In this document: positions 1 through 9,032 of the stretch, piece by piece | Numbering within the stretch: the stretch's first letter is position 1 | Layout: each line of letters starts with the position of its first letter | Origin: Candidatus Flemingiibacterium merdigallinarum | GTDB taxonomy: Bacteria > Bacillota > Clostridia > Oscillospirales > CAG-272 | NCBI GenBank assembly: GCA_904386005.1 | Contig: CAJFKR010000020.1 | Location: forward strand, 1 to 35,132 | Reading direction: 5' to 3' | Length of the DNA stretch: 35,132 bases | Notes under the pieces: generated by a model | The model's input: only the letters and a program-made list of their open reading frames with translations | What the model was told of the DNA's origin: nothing | Databases searched by the model: none | Translations under genes and position numbers: made by a program

Positions 1-239
1 CCATAGCGGCGCGCCGCTTTTGGCAGGTTCGTCCGAAGGATGAACCTGCTGGGGTCACCCTTTCCCGAGCAGCGGCTTAATGCGTACGAACTTTATTGTT
101 TTTTTAGACTTTTACAATCGCCTAATTTTCAAGATTTTTTCCGAAGCAAACGAGTGACCGAACCGCCTGCCTTATAGGATTTCCTTTGATTGGATATGTT
201 CAATTCCCGCAAGGCTAACTGTATCGTCATAAAATATGT

Positions 240-890
240 CTATTCTGTAGTCGGCATCAATGATGTGAATTCTTGCCAATCAGCGACAGCTTTATCGATT
301 TGTTCGCTGATATATATGTCAAATTGATCTTTCGAAGCAATATTACCGTTTATAATGTAAGCTATATCCTGATCCTCTGTAGATTCACAATACGCTATTG
401 GAATAATTGTATAACTGCCGCTAATAAAATCCATTTTAGCAATCCCATAATCAGACGCGCCGGCCGAATACATAAAAGTTCCGTCAGCCTTCAAATCGTA
501 GAATGACCTGTAAGTAAATTCATGTGCATAAATCCTCTCCTGATCACTGTGCAGAATCAGAGAGCCCCAATATTCGGTCGTCCCTTTGGATAACTGGATA
601 ACCATCTCGCAGGTGCCGTCCGAGTTCAAGTCAATAGCTGTGTAATTGTATACCGACAAACTCGAATCTACCAAATAATCACATAGATATACACTCTCGT
701 TTGTATTTGTGTCGAATATTATCGCGGTGCTGTCAAGTATCTCCTTATTGGAAATATCCTCGAAGGAATTATTGTCATTTGATTTGTCTACATCTGTTTC
801 GGTATTATGCGGTTCAGCGCAGCTGACCGCAACCACAGCAGTGCATAGTGCCGCAATCATGCAAATATAGTGATACCTCATGTTAACCAT
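240..890 (-). CDS. putative lipoprotein of unknown function
   Basis: 216-aa ORF with N-terminal hydrophobic signal and lipobox-like VAVSC; no recognised domain. Confidence 0.6.
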   Translation of the reverse strand: MVNMRYHYICMIAALCTAVVAVSCAEPHNTETDVDKSNDNNSFEDISNKEILDSTAIIFDTNTNESVYLCDYLVDSSLSVYNYTAIDLNSDGTCEMVIQLSKGTTEYWGSLILHSDQERIYAHEFTYRSFYDLKADGTFMYSAGASDYGIAKMDFISGSYTIIPIAYCESTEDQDIAYIINGNIASKDQFDIYISEQIDKAVADWQEFTSLMPTTE

Positions 891-951
891 TTCAATTATG
901 GCATTCCGTCAAATCCGCAATCCATATCTGTCAGTCATCACACAAGCCAGG

Positions 952-983
952 ATACTCCCACGGGTGTTAACCCGCGGGAGTAT
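952..983. repeat. inverted repeat / hairpin ATACTCCC-a-CGGGT-gtta-ACCCG-c-GGGAGTAT
   Basis: Read by eye: two nested perfect arms (8 bp and 5 bp) separated by one mismatch, 4 bp past the stop codon of the 988..1827 ORF; no T-tract. Confidence 0.6.
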
Positions 984-987
984 ACGC

Positions 988-1827
988 TCATTCTCCGCAA
1001 AAATCAATACGCCGTATGAGCGTGCCCTTGAAGTCCGCGCGCTCGGCCATCGTCTGCAGGTGCAGATAGCTTATGCCAAGTGGCGCGGCATTCTTCATCC
1101 TTACCTTAAATAACTCTTCCCCGTCGCTTGTCACAGTCGCGATTCTGTCCGCGATAACCGTTGACACCTCGTGCCATACTCCCGGCTTCAAAACGCGCGC
1201 GTCCAGCTCATACTCGTAGTTAGCGTAGAGCCCCGCGTATTCGTCGCTCGGATTAATCCAGTGGTCGCAGAGCCGCACGCGCACTCCCTCGCCCTCGATT
1301 CGCAGCTGCATTTTCAGCTCGCCCGAGACGGCAGCCGGAAAGTTCCAGACCGCGCCTTGCAGCTCGTTTACCAGCCGCTCGTCGTGGATGCGGCAGATCT
1401 GCAGAGCTTCGCCGCCGGTGCAGTCAGGGTCGGGGACAAGCAGCGCGCCGTCGGTGCGGTTCCACGCGCAGTGACCGTTGAAGCCCTTGCCGACATGGCA
1501 GTCGCTCAGGCTCTTCACATACATCTGTGTCGAGATATTTCCAAGCCCTAAGTTGAAGTCCTCACTCCGCGACCTGTCATACAGCCACCTCACATCGAAT
1601 ATCGCGAGCCGTCGCGATATCGCGTTCTGACCATACGCAACCAAAATTTTCCCATATGGCAGCTCGAGTGCCTGAAATTGGTGGATGCTCTTGTCGGCAG
1701 ACGAAACGCTCCCTCCGCGCACCCGGAAATCCGACGCGTCGGCGACAAGGTCAGTCGAGTGCCACGCGCCGCTGCCCGAGCCGCCGCCGCATATACACAG
1801 CTGCTTCGAATTCATGTATTGCGTCAA
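988..1827 (-). pseudogene. C-terminal part of a sialidase/glycoside hydrolase-like protein, probably 5'-truncated
   Basis: Contains QFQALELPYGKILVAYGQNAISRRLAIFDVRWLYDRS... followed by a LamG-like beta-rich region; resembles only the C-terminal portion of exo-alpha-sialidase-like proteins; N-terminus runs into the opposing AraC gene. Confidence 0.5.
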
Positions 1828-2509
1828 CGGTTATATTGACGGCTGTATCGATGACGTCAGCTTTCGGTTGCGCCCCGGGCAGCTCGCCGCGGTGTCGAGC
1901 TTTGTCACACACGAATACGAATCATACAACGCCGACGCGCTGCTATTGATAATCCCGCGCCGTCTGGCGGTCGGCTACGAAAAGACCTTTGAGCGGCGCT
2001 CATTTGAAAAGGTCGTGGTCGACGACGATGAACAGTATACCCTGCTCCACCAGCTGCGGGCAATATATTCGATACATATGCGACTCGGCTGCTGCTCGGG
2101 TATGGATGGGATTGCATACGAGCAGCTTATAGCTTCAGTTTGCTCGGCTTTTTTAGGATTGGCTGTATATTGCTGCGGTCTGCGCGAAAACATAGCGGTG
2201 AATTCATCTCTAATCGGAGCACTCGATTACATTCATTCACATTATAATGAGGAGATACGCATACCCGAGCTTGCCCGACTGATGCTGTGCAGTCAGCAGA
2301 CCCTATCTGACCAGTTCCGCGAGCTGTTCGGAATGACAATCAAAAGCTACATAAACCATCTGCGTGCGAACGCGGTCTGCACGATGCTGTCGACCGACGC
2401 GTCGCTTACCCTGTCCGAGGCAACAGAGCGCGCCGGCTTTGGCTCAATACGCAGTATGCTGCGAGCCTACCGCCGCGAATACGGCTGCACTCCATCCGAA
2501 AACCGATAA
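1685..2509 (+). CDS. AraC family transcriptional regulator (N-terminus possibly disrupted)
   Basis: Cupin-like PHIHSCFEFMYCVNGYIDG... then AraC HTH: IPELARLMLCSQQTLSDQFRELFGMTIKSYINHLRANAVCTML...SEATERAGFGSIRSMLRAYRREYGCTPSENR. Confidence 0.8.
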   Translation: MLLSADETLPPRTRKSDASATRSVECHAPLPEPPPHIHSCFEFMYCVNGYIDGCIDDVSFRLRPGQLAAVSSFVTHEYESYNADALLLIIPRRLAVGYEKTFERRSFEKVVVDDDEQYTLLHQLRAIYSIHMRLGCCSGMDGIAYEQLIASVCSAFLGLAVYCCGLRENIAVNSSLIGALDYIHSHYNEEIRIPELARLMLCSQQTLSDQFRELFGMTIKSYINHLRANAVCTMLSTDASLTLSEATERAGFGSIRSMLRAYRREYGCTPSENR

Positions 2510-2544
2510 ATCACAAGTCAGCACACCATTATCAAGCAAACATA

Positions 2545-2573
2545 AAAAAGCTCCGAGACCGGAGCTTTTTTAT
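2545..2573 (+). terminator. intrinsic terminator
   Basis: AAAAAGCTCCG-agac-CGGAGCTTTTTTATT just after the AraC stop at 2509. Confidence 0.85.
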
Positions 2574-2672
2574 TGTAAATGGTATTCACACAGGTGATTA
2601 AGCCTTAGCTCAGCGCAGACTATATTCACATTGGCATTCAATCAACGCCCTGTTGGCAAGCCACATTATATG

Positions 2673-3044
2673 TCAGCCTTTGTCAACCCCGATGAGTCGT
2701 TTTATCGCCTCGAATGATTCGTCGCTGATGTCATGCTCAATTTTGCAGGCGTCGGCAGCCGCGGTCTCACGGCTGACTCCGATTCTCACCAACAGGTCGG
2801 TCAAAATAGTATGACGCTCGTATATCTTGACGGCGATGCTCTCGCCCTCGTCGGTCAGCTTGATATAGCCCTCCGGGTCGACGGTGATATACCCGCCGTT
2901 CTTCAGAAGTCCTACTGCCCGGCTCACACTCGGCTTCGAATAGCCCATATATTCACAAATGTCGATCGAACGCACGCTGCGGTTCTCATTTGACAGTATA
3001 TATATGGTTTCGAGATACATCTCACCTGATTCCAACAAATGCAC
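2673..3044 (-). CDS. DtxR/MntR family metal-dependent transcriptional regulator
   Basis: SGEMYLETIYILSNENRSVRSIDICEYMGYSKPSVSRAVGLLKNGGYITVDPEGYIKLTDEGESIAVKIYERH: typical winged HTH and start of dimerisation domain. Confidence 0.85.
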   Translation of the reverse strand: MHLLESGEMYLETIYILSNENRSVRSIDICEYMGYSKPSVSRAVGLLKNGGYITVDPEGYIKLTDEGESIAVKIYERHTILTDLLVRIGVSRETAAADACKIEHDISDESFEAIKRLIGVDKG

Positions 3045-3059
3045 CTCACAGCCCTCCTG

Positions 3060-3109
3060 TCATATATAATCACATTATATAATTTCATATATAATGATAT
3101 CATATAATT
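3060..3109. promoter_or_regulatory. two contiguous 25-bp direct repeats, candidate operator pair
   Basis: TCATATATAATCACATTATATAATT then TCATATATAATGATATCATATAATT, directly upstream of the DtxR-like start codon; unit 1 contains TATATAAT-cac-ATTATATA, unit 2 contains ATGATATCAT. Confidence 0.5.
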
Positions 3110-3140
3110 GTGAATAAGTCAAGTCAAATCACATTCTGTC

Positions 3141-4019
3141 TCATGTATTAGGCGTCGGGGTGATCATAAATTCGAACTCATCCTGACTGCGTATCTGCTC
3201 GCGGTACTTCGCCGGCGTGATGCCGCAGAAGCGTTCGAAGCATTTGATAAAGTAGCCGCTTGACGAATAGCCGCAGCGCTGCGCTACCTCGGCGAGCGAT
3301 AAATCCTCCTGAAGCAGAATTTTCGAGCGGCTGATCCTGATGGCTGTGATATAGTCGCCAACCGACATATCCACCGCCTCGCGGAAGTCATGCGTCAGCT
3401 TCGCGCGGCTGATGAAAAAATGGTCGGCTAGTTTATTAAGATTCAGTTTTTCGGCATAATGAGCCCGTATATAGTCGCATAAATCGTCAATATACCGCTT
3501 CTGCCGGTTGAGCTTATGCGGATATAGCTCTGGGCTGTCGACACTGGTAATCGCGGATATTTCATTTAACAGCAATAGCAGCAGATATTTTCGCCGCCGG
3601 AGAGAGGTTTCGCCTTCGCAGGGTCGATTTGAAAAATCCCGATAAAGCATCCTGACCACCTCGCAAAGCCTAATAAGCTCATTCTCGTCAAGTCCGCGAG
3701 CGAAAAAGGTCTTGGGTATCAGCTCATATTCGCTGTCGATATAGCTCGCGTCAATCGACAGACAGTAGCGCGCGTACTCGAGCATAGGATTGTTTGTCTG
3801 CTCGTGTATCAGCCGCGGCGGGATGTAAAGCAGATACGGAGCGTTCATACGTATAATAATATCGTCCGTGGCGATAGTGGATTCGCCGCGCTCGACTATC
3901 AAAAGCTCGCCGGTGTTGTGCGTATGCGGTTTAGTCGATCTTACATTCGCAACCTGGTCAACTACATAATCAATGAAAAAATCATTATATAAAAACTGAT
4001 ATGGTGCGACTTTTGACAT
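3141..4019 (-). CDS. AraC family transcriptional regulator
   Basis: N-terminal cupin-like HTHNTGELLIVERGES; C-terminal HTH LNLNKLADHFFISRAKLTHDFREAVDMSVGDYITAIRISRSKILL...LAEVAQRCGYSSSGYFIKCFERFCGITPAKYREQ. Confidence 0.93.
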   Translation of the reverse strand: MSKVAPYQFLYNDFFIDYVVDQVANVRSTKPHTHNTGELLIVERGESTIATDDIIIRMNAPYLLYIPPRLIHEQTNNPMLEYARYCLSIDASYIDSEYELIPKTFFARGLDENELIRLCEVVRMLYRDFSNRPCEGETSLRRRKYLLLLLLNEISAITSVDSPELYPHKLNRQKRYIDDLCDYIRAHYAEKLNLNKLADHFFISRAKLTHDFREAVDMSVGDYITAIRISRSKILLQEDLSLAEVAQRCGYSSSGYFIKCFERFCGITPAKYREQIRSQDEFEFMITPTPNT

Positions 4020-4241
4020 GATATTACCCCCATTAAATATATTTCACGCGAGCTGCTTTACGTACTTAGTAAAATAAACTTTGACAGCAAATTTCTAAAT
4101 TTATATCGGCTTTATGAAAATTATCATGACAAAGTATAGCGTCGTCTTTCAGCCGCTTGCCGCGGTACAATAATTATAGCACCGAATTCATTTCTTGTCA
4201 ATATTTTAGCCGATATTGCAATTTTGCTGTCCGATTATATG

Positions 4242-4270
4242 TTGACAAAACGACGTTAATATACTAAAAT
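4242..4270 (+). promoter_or_regulatory. sigma-70 promoter upstream of the solute-binding protein
   Basis: TTGACA (4242-4247), 17-bp spacer, TAAAAT (4265-4270). Confidence 0.6.
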
Positions 4271-4395
4271 ATAGATAAATAAATTTTAAGTCTTTATGCG
4301 ACTGACTGCTCTGACACGACAAGACAGCTACAATTATTGGTCATATATATTTAAGAAAGGATGCTTTTTACCCGTAAAAGCTATGGATTAACATC

Positions 4396-5871
4396 ATGAA
4401 ACACTACCGCCAATTATCGCTCATGACGGCTATATTGCTAACCCTGCCGCTCATCGCCTGCGGCGAGACCGCCGTTCCTGCCGACGAAACAGCCACCGCT
4501 ACCGCTTCTGACACCACCACATCGCCAAGCTCCGAATATACCGACCCCGGAATCGACTTTGGCGGCGAGACCTTCACCGTGGCCGCTCACGTCTGGGAAA
4601 CCCCATGGCAGCTCGCCAACTATAACGAAGTGTTCATAGACGAGGAAAACGGCGATTTCCTCAATGACGCTATCGTCAAGCGCACACAGCTGATTGAGGA
4701 GCAGTTCAACCTCAACCTCGACATATACCCGATCGCCGAACGAAATAAGCCGACCGAGTTGGTCACAGCCGCGCTCGCCGGCGACGACGTGTATAAGTTC
4801 GGGCTGGTCATGTCGGCTTCGCTGCCGACTATGCTCGGTACGGAAGGTATGCTCGTCGACCTGAACAGCGTTCCGACGCTCGACTTCACGCATTCATGGT
4901 GGGATCAGAACGCAATTGACGAGCTGAATCTGTTCGGCGTCCAGTATGCCGCGCTCGGCGACGTCAATCTATATGCCAAAGGCGGTCCGGTCGTCAACTT
5001 CTTTAATAAGGTAATGATTGAATCGAACGGGCTTGAAAACCCGTATGAGCTCGTACGTTCAGGAAAGTGGACGCTCGACAAGATGATCGAAATGGCGACC
5101 GCGGTCTCGCGCGACCTTAATTCAAACGGCGTGCCCGACATAGACGACTGCTTCGGATTTATGGGTGAGACCGACTCGATGTTCTATTTGCTGACCGGCT
5201 GCGACGTCCGCTTCTCCGAGCATGACGACGAAAAAATTGAAATCACGATTATGTCCGAGCGCTCGGTCGACGCGATCGCCAAAATCGCCGACCTGCTGAA
5301 TGACAAACACGTGACATTGTTCGACGGCGACTGTCCAGCCGGCTACAGCAATGTGTACTTTGAGATTATGATTCCCACTCTCGGCAATAATCGCGCGCTG
5401 TTTTTCTCGAATAACCTGTTAGCGTCGCTGAATATGCGTGACATGGAGGTCGACTTCGGCATCCTTCCGCTGCCTAAATACAATGAGGAACAGGAGAATT
5501 ACGTCTCATTTTCAAATACATGGTTCAACGACTATGTAATAATCCCGTCGACCAACACCGACCTTGAGCGCACCGGCGAGGTTATCGAAGCGATGTGCTA
5601 CTACTCGCAGCAGTATGTCGTACCGGCGTTCATCGACAACGCGGTCATGAACAAGACGATACGCGACGACGATTCAGGCGAGATGATCGAGCTTGTATTC
5701 GATACAATGGAATACGACATCGCGCTCATTTTCAACTGGGGCGGCATACAGGGCACGGTCACCGGAATGAAATCAAAATCCGGTCAGAGCTACGCGTCGG
5801 TATACGAAGCATCGAAAGCGGCTATCCTCGCCGCGGTCGACGAGACAACCGAGGAGCTGAAGAATCGCTGA
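4396..5871 (+). CDS. extracellular solute-binding protein-like lipoprotein
   Basis: Lipobox LPLIACGE; NYNEVFIDEENGDFLNDAIVKRTQLIEEQFN... and periplasmic-binding-protein-like architecture; no adjacent permease. Confidence 0.75.
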   Translation: MKHYRQLSLMTAILLTLPLIACGETAVPADETATATASDTTTSPSSEYTDPGIDFGGETFTVAAHVWETPWQLANYNEVFIDEENGDFLNDAIVKRTQLIEEQFNLNLDIYPIAERNKPTELVTAALAGDDVYKFGLVMSASLPTMLGTEGMLVDLNSVPTLDFTHSWWDQNAIDELNLFGVQYAALGDVNLYAKGGPVVNFFNKVMIESNGLENPYELVRSGKWTLDKMIEMATAVSRDLNSNGVPDIDDCFGFMGETDSMFYLLTGCDVRFSEHDDEKIEITIMSERSVDAIAKIADLLNDKHVTLFDGDCPAGYSNVYFEIMIPTLGNNRALFFSNNLLASLNMRDMEVDFGILPLPKYNEEQENYVSFSNTWFNDYVIIPSTNTDLERTGEVIEAMCYYSQQYVVPAFIDNAVMNKTIRDDDSGEMIELVFDTMEYDIALIFNWGGIQGTVTGMKSKSGQSYASVYEASKAAILAAVDETTEELKNR

Positions 5872-5884
5872 CATAAAACATAAA

Positions 5885-5920
5885 CACAGCCGGTGACTGG
5901 TGTCTCCGGCTGTGCTTTTA
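5885..5920 (+). terminator. intrinsic terminator
   Basis: CACAGCCGG...CCGGCTGTG followed by CTTTTATTT, 14 bp after the stop codon. Confidence 0.8.
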
Positions 5921-5995
5921 TTTGTCAAAAAAACGCGCAATGTGCGATTTGTTCAGCACGTATTGTATAAAAAATAATTATTTTGTGGAAAACTA

Positions 5996-6024
5996 TTGCT
6001 TTTTCAATGTAAATCTGATAAAAT
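5996..6024 (+). promoter_or_regulatory. sigma-70 promoter upstream of MATE gene
   Basis: TTGCTT, 17-bp spacer, TAAAAT. Confidence 0.5.
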
Positions 6025-6166
6025 AGTTAGAGTTGAAATTATTATTAAGTAAAGTCTTCGTCTGAAACGCGATTTCGGACTGTCCTTTGAAACTCATATC
6101 ATGCAAGCTTGATGTTGCTATTTTGCGTGATATCAGCCGATAAGGGAGAGAGGGGTTGTCACGATT

Positions 6167-7597
6167 ATGAATTTATTAAGAAGACTGTACGCTCCCGACT
6201 ATATGGTCAAACCAAGCATGAGACAGCAGGAGCAATACTCGACCGAGGAGATTTACAAATCCTTCATCAAGGTCGCGTGGCCGGCTACCGCCGAATCGTT
6301 TTTGCTCGGTCTGGTCAACTTCATCGACTCTATCATGGTAAGTACTCAGGGACATATCGCGGTTGCCTCTGTAGGACTTACAAATCAGCCCCGCATGATC
6401 TTCTACGCGATATTTTTCGCAATGAACATTGGAGTCACCGCGATTGTCAGCCGACGGCGCGGTGAAAACCGCAAGGAGGACGCGAACAAGGTGCTCGCTC
6501 AGGCGGTATCGCTCTGCTTGATACTCGGTATATTTTTAGTCGGCGCGGCTATCATCTTTGCCGAACCTTTGCTTATATTCGCCGGAGCGAAGTCGGACAC
6601 TCTGCCTGACGCTATAAGCTACTTCCGCATAACGCTCGTCGGTCTGTATTTCACCGCGATAAGCATGATGATCAACGCCGCGCAGCGCGGTGCCGGCAAC
6701 ACGCGCATTTCGATGACGACGAACATGACCGCGAATATTGTCAACTGTATTTTCAACGCACTGCTCATCAACGGACTTTTCTTCTTCCCGAAGCTCGGAG
6801 TCACCGGCGCGGCTATAGCTACTATGCTCGGAAATATCACCGCCTGCTGTATGTCGATTTATTCGGTCGCGCCGTTTGTGAAGTCGCATAAAGACCGTTT
6901 CCTCAATCTGCACGCAAAGTCGCTGTTCAAATTTGATTCGGAAAATGTAAAATTGATCGGACGCATATCAAGCTCGGCGGCAATTGAACAGGTATTCATG
7001 CGGCTCGGTTTCTTCGTAGTCTCGAAGATGGTCGCGGAGCTTAGCACGGTCGAATTCGCGACACATACCATCTGTATGAATATTACCAACCTGTCGTTCT
7101 GCTTCGGTGACGGACTCGGAGTCGCGGCGTCGGCGCTGGTCGGACAGAACCTCGGCAAGAAGCGTCCGGATCTGTCGATAATCTACGGCAAATCGGCGCA
7201 GCGCATCGGATTTCTTCTCGCGATGATGCTGTTCTGTCTATTCACGCTCGGCGGAAACATGATGATAAACCTGTTCATGACCGAGGAAGCCGAAGCGGCG
7301 AAGATTGTCGAAATCGGCGTCAAGGTGCTGATCATTCTCGCGTTCATCTCCCCCGCGCAGATTTCACAGGTCATATTCAGCGGCTGCGTCCGCGGCGCGG
7401 GCGACACGCGCTACGCGGCGATTGTCAGCCTTGTGACGATCGCGGTTGAGCGTCCGCTGCTCACTTTCATATTCTGCTACACCTGCGGTCTCGGCGTTAT
7501 CGGCGCGTGGATTGCGATGCTGGTCGACCAGTATCTGCGCCTTACCTTGATGGCTATGCGCTTCTCGAGCGGCAAGTGGGCGAAAATCAAGGTTTGA
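6167..7597 (+). CDS. MATE family efflux transporter
   Basis: Multi-TM 476-aa protein: VAWPATAESFLLGLVNFIDSIMVSTQGHIAVASVGLTNQPRMIFYAIFFAMNIGVTAIVSRRRGE... GCVRGAGDTRYAAIVSLVTI. Confidence 0.93.
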   Translation: MNLLRRLYAPDYMVKPSMRQQEQYSTEEIYKSFIKVAWPATAESFLLGLVNFIDSIMVSTQGHIAVASVGLTNQPRMIFYAIFFAMNIGVTAIVSRRRGENRKEDANKVLAQAVSLCLILGIFLVGAAIIFAEPLLIFAGAKSDTLPDAISYFRITLVGLYFTAISMMINAAQRGAGNTRISMTTNMTANIVNCIFNALLINGLFFFPKLGVTGAAIATMLGNITACCMSIYSVAPFVKSHKDRFLNLHAKSLFKFDSENVKLIGRISSSAAIEQVFMRLGFFVVSKMVAELSTVEFATHTICMNITNLSFCFGDGLGVAASALVGQNLGKKRPDLSIIYGKSAQRIGFLLAMMLFCLFTLGGNMMINLFMTEEAEAAKIVEIGVKVLIILAFISPAQISQVIFSGCVRGAGDTRYAAIVSLVTIAVERPLLTFIFCYTCGLGVIGAWIAMLVDQYLRLTLMAMRFSSGKWAKIKV

Positions 7598-7651
7598 TAT
7601 AACATTACATGATAAGGAAGCCCTCGCTGCGGCGAGGGCAATGGTCTAAAT

Positions 7652-8515
7652 ATGACAAAACTGATAGCTGCCTTGCTGGCGGCGATTATGCTGCTTGTGG
7701 CGGCAGCCGGATGTTCACAGCCAGCCCCCGATCAATATGAATCGACCGAGCGAAACGAAATAGTCTACAAATCGATCGACGGAACTGACCTCGGACTCGA
7801 TATATTCTACCCCACCCGACGCGTCTATTCTGACAATCCGACCGTCCTTGTGATACACGGCGGCGGTTGGATTTCGGGCACGCGCGACGAATTCTACCGC
7901 GACTTTGAGCCAATGATAACCGAGCTGCGCTCACGGGGAGTGACTGTTGTCGGCGTCTCCTACCGGCTCGCGGTTGATGGCCGTACCTGGCGCGACTGTC
8001 TCGACGACTGCGAGGACGCGCTCGAATTCCTCATCGACAACGCCGACAGCTATGACATTGATGTCGACAATATCGGCGTTATCGGCTATTCAGCCGGCGC
8101 GCAGCTCGCGCTGATGTGCGCGGTCGAGACTGACGACCAGGTCAAATACTGTGTATCCTTGTCAGCCCCGACCGTGTTTTCCGACAGTAAGGACAGCAAA
8201 TATTACTCGGAGGCATTAAGCTACTACATTTCGCGCGCATTCGACAATGAGTCGACATACGATATGTATAAAGCCAGCCCGATTATCCTGTTGAGCCGGC
8301 GCTGCAAGACCGACTTCCTGATTGTCAACGGCTCGGACGACGTGATTATCCCACCGGCGCACTCGGAGGCTTTCTACAATGAGGCGATTTCGTTTGCAAT
8401 CGACACCGAGCTGATGATTGTCGACGATCTAACGCACATCTACCCGATATATCCCGACTTTGCGAACCTCTGCTCGGACATCGCCGACCGCATAGTTGAA
8501 AATCTAACCGATTGA
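7652..8515 (+). CDS. alpha/beta hydrolase lipoprotein (BD-FAE/esterase-like)
   Basis: Lipobox VAAAGCSQP; HGGGW oxyanion motif (VIHGGGWISG) and GYSAG nucleophile elbow. Confidence 0.88.
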   Translation: MTKLIAALLAAIMLLVAAAGCSQPAPDQYESTERNEIVYKSIDGTDLGLDIFYPTRRVYSDNPTVLVIHGGGWISGTRDEFYRDFEPMITELRSRGVTVVGVSYRLAVDGRTWRDCLDDCEDALEFLIDNADSYDIDVDNIGVIGYSAGAQLALMCAVETDDQVKYCVSLSAPTVFSDSKDSKYYSEALSYYISRAFDNESTYDMYKASPIILLSRRCKTDFLIVNGSDDVIIPPAHSEAFYNEAISFAIDTELMIVDDLTHIYPIYPDFANLCSDIADRIVENLTD

Positions 8516-8670
8516 ATCAGGAACTGTTGCGTTTGAATTTCAAGCCAGAATATTGAGCGTGTGCTTTCGGTTGGCATTGAGGCTAACCGTACAGATACTG
8601 TCTTTATCACACATTATTTTTATCCAAATTCCACCAAACGAGTTTTTTCAAAAAAAAATGCGAAAACCTA

Positions 8671-8699
8671 TTGACAAACGTGTCTGTTTATGATATAAT
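8671..8699 (+). promoter_or_regulatory. consensus sigma-70 promoter for tRNA operon
   Basis: TTGACA (8671-8676), 17-bp spacer, TATAAT (8694-8699), 21 bp before the tRNA. Confidence 0.85.
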
Positions 8700-8720
8700 A
8701 TTGCTTGTGATGAGGAAGTT

Positions 8721-8797
8721 GGCCGGGTAGTTCAGCTGGTTAGAACGCTAGCCTGTCACGCTAGAGGTCGTGGGTTCGAACCCCATCTCGGTCGCCA
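8721..8797 (+). tRNA. tRNA-Asp (GTC), CCA encoded
   Basis: GGCCGGG...CTCGGTC-G-CCA acceptor stem, anticodon loop CCTGTCACG, T-loop GGTTCGAACCC. Confidence 0.95.
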
Positions 8798-8823
8798 TTG
8801 CTTGCGCAATAGCGCAGGCATTC

Positions 8824-8899
<76 letters not shown>

Positions 8900-8900
8900 A

Positions 8901-8929
8901 AAACGCTCCGCGTATGCGGAGCGTTTTTT
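8901..8929 (+). terminator. intrinsic terminator of tRNA operon
   Basis: AAACGCTCCGC-gtat-GCGGAGCGTTTTTT. Confidence 0.92.
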
Positions 8930-9032
8930 GTTTTGTATTCGAGTCTTGTTTTATGTTTACCGTTTAGGAAAAACGTAACACTCATTGTATATATTCGCAG
9001 CTTGTTTCATGTTTGTCGCTCGTTAAAAAGCA

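Noticed and set aside
3060-3109. 25-bp repeats as iterons/replication origin
   Set aside because: Only two units, no Rep or DnaA-like gene nearby; regulatory role is more economical
7620-7639. GCCCTCG-ctgcgg-CGAGGGC hairpin as a terminator or RBS-sequestering switch
   Set aside because: No T-tract, and the GAGGG arm is ~13 nt from the ATG, so either role is only weakly supported
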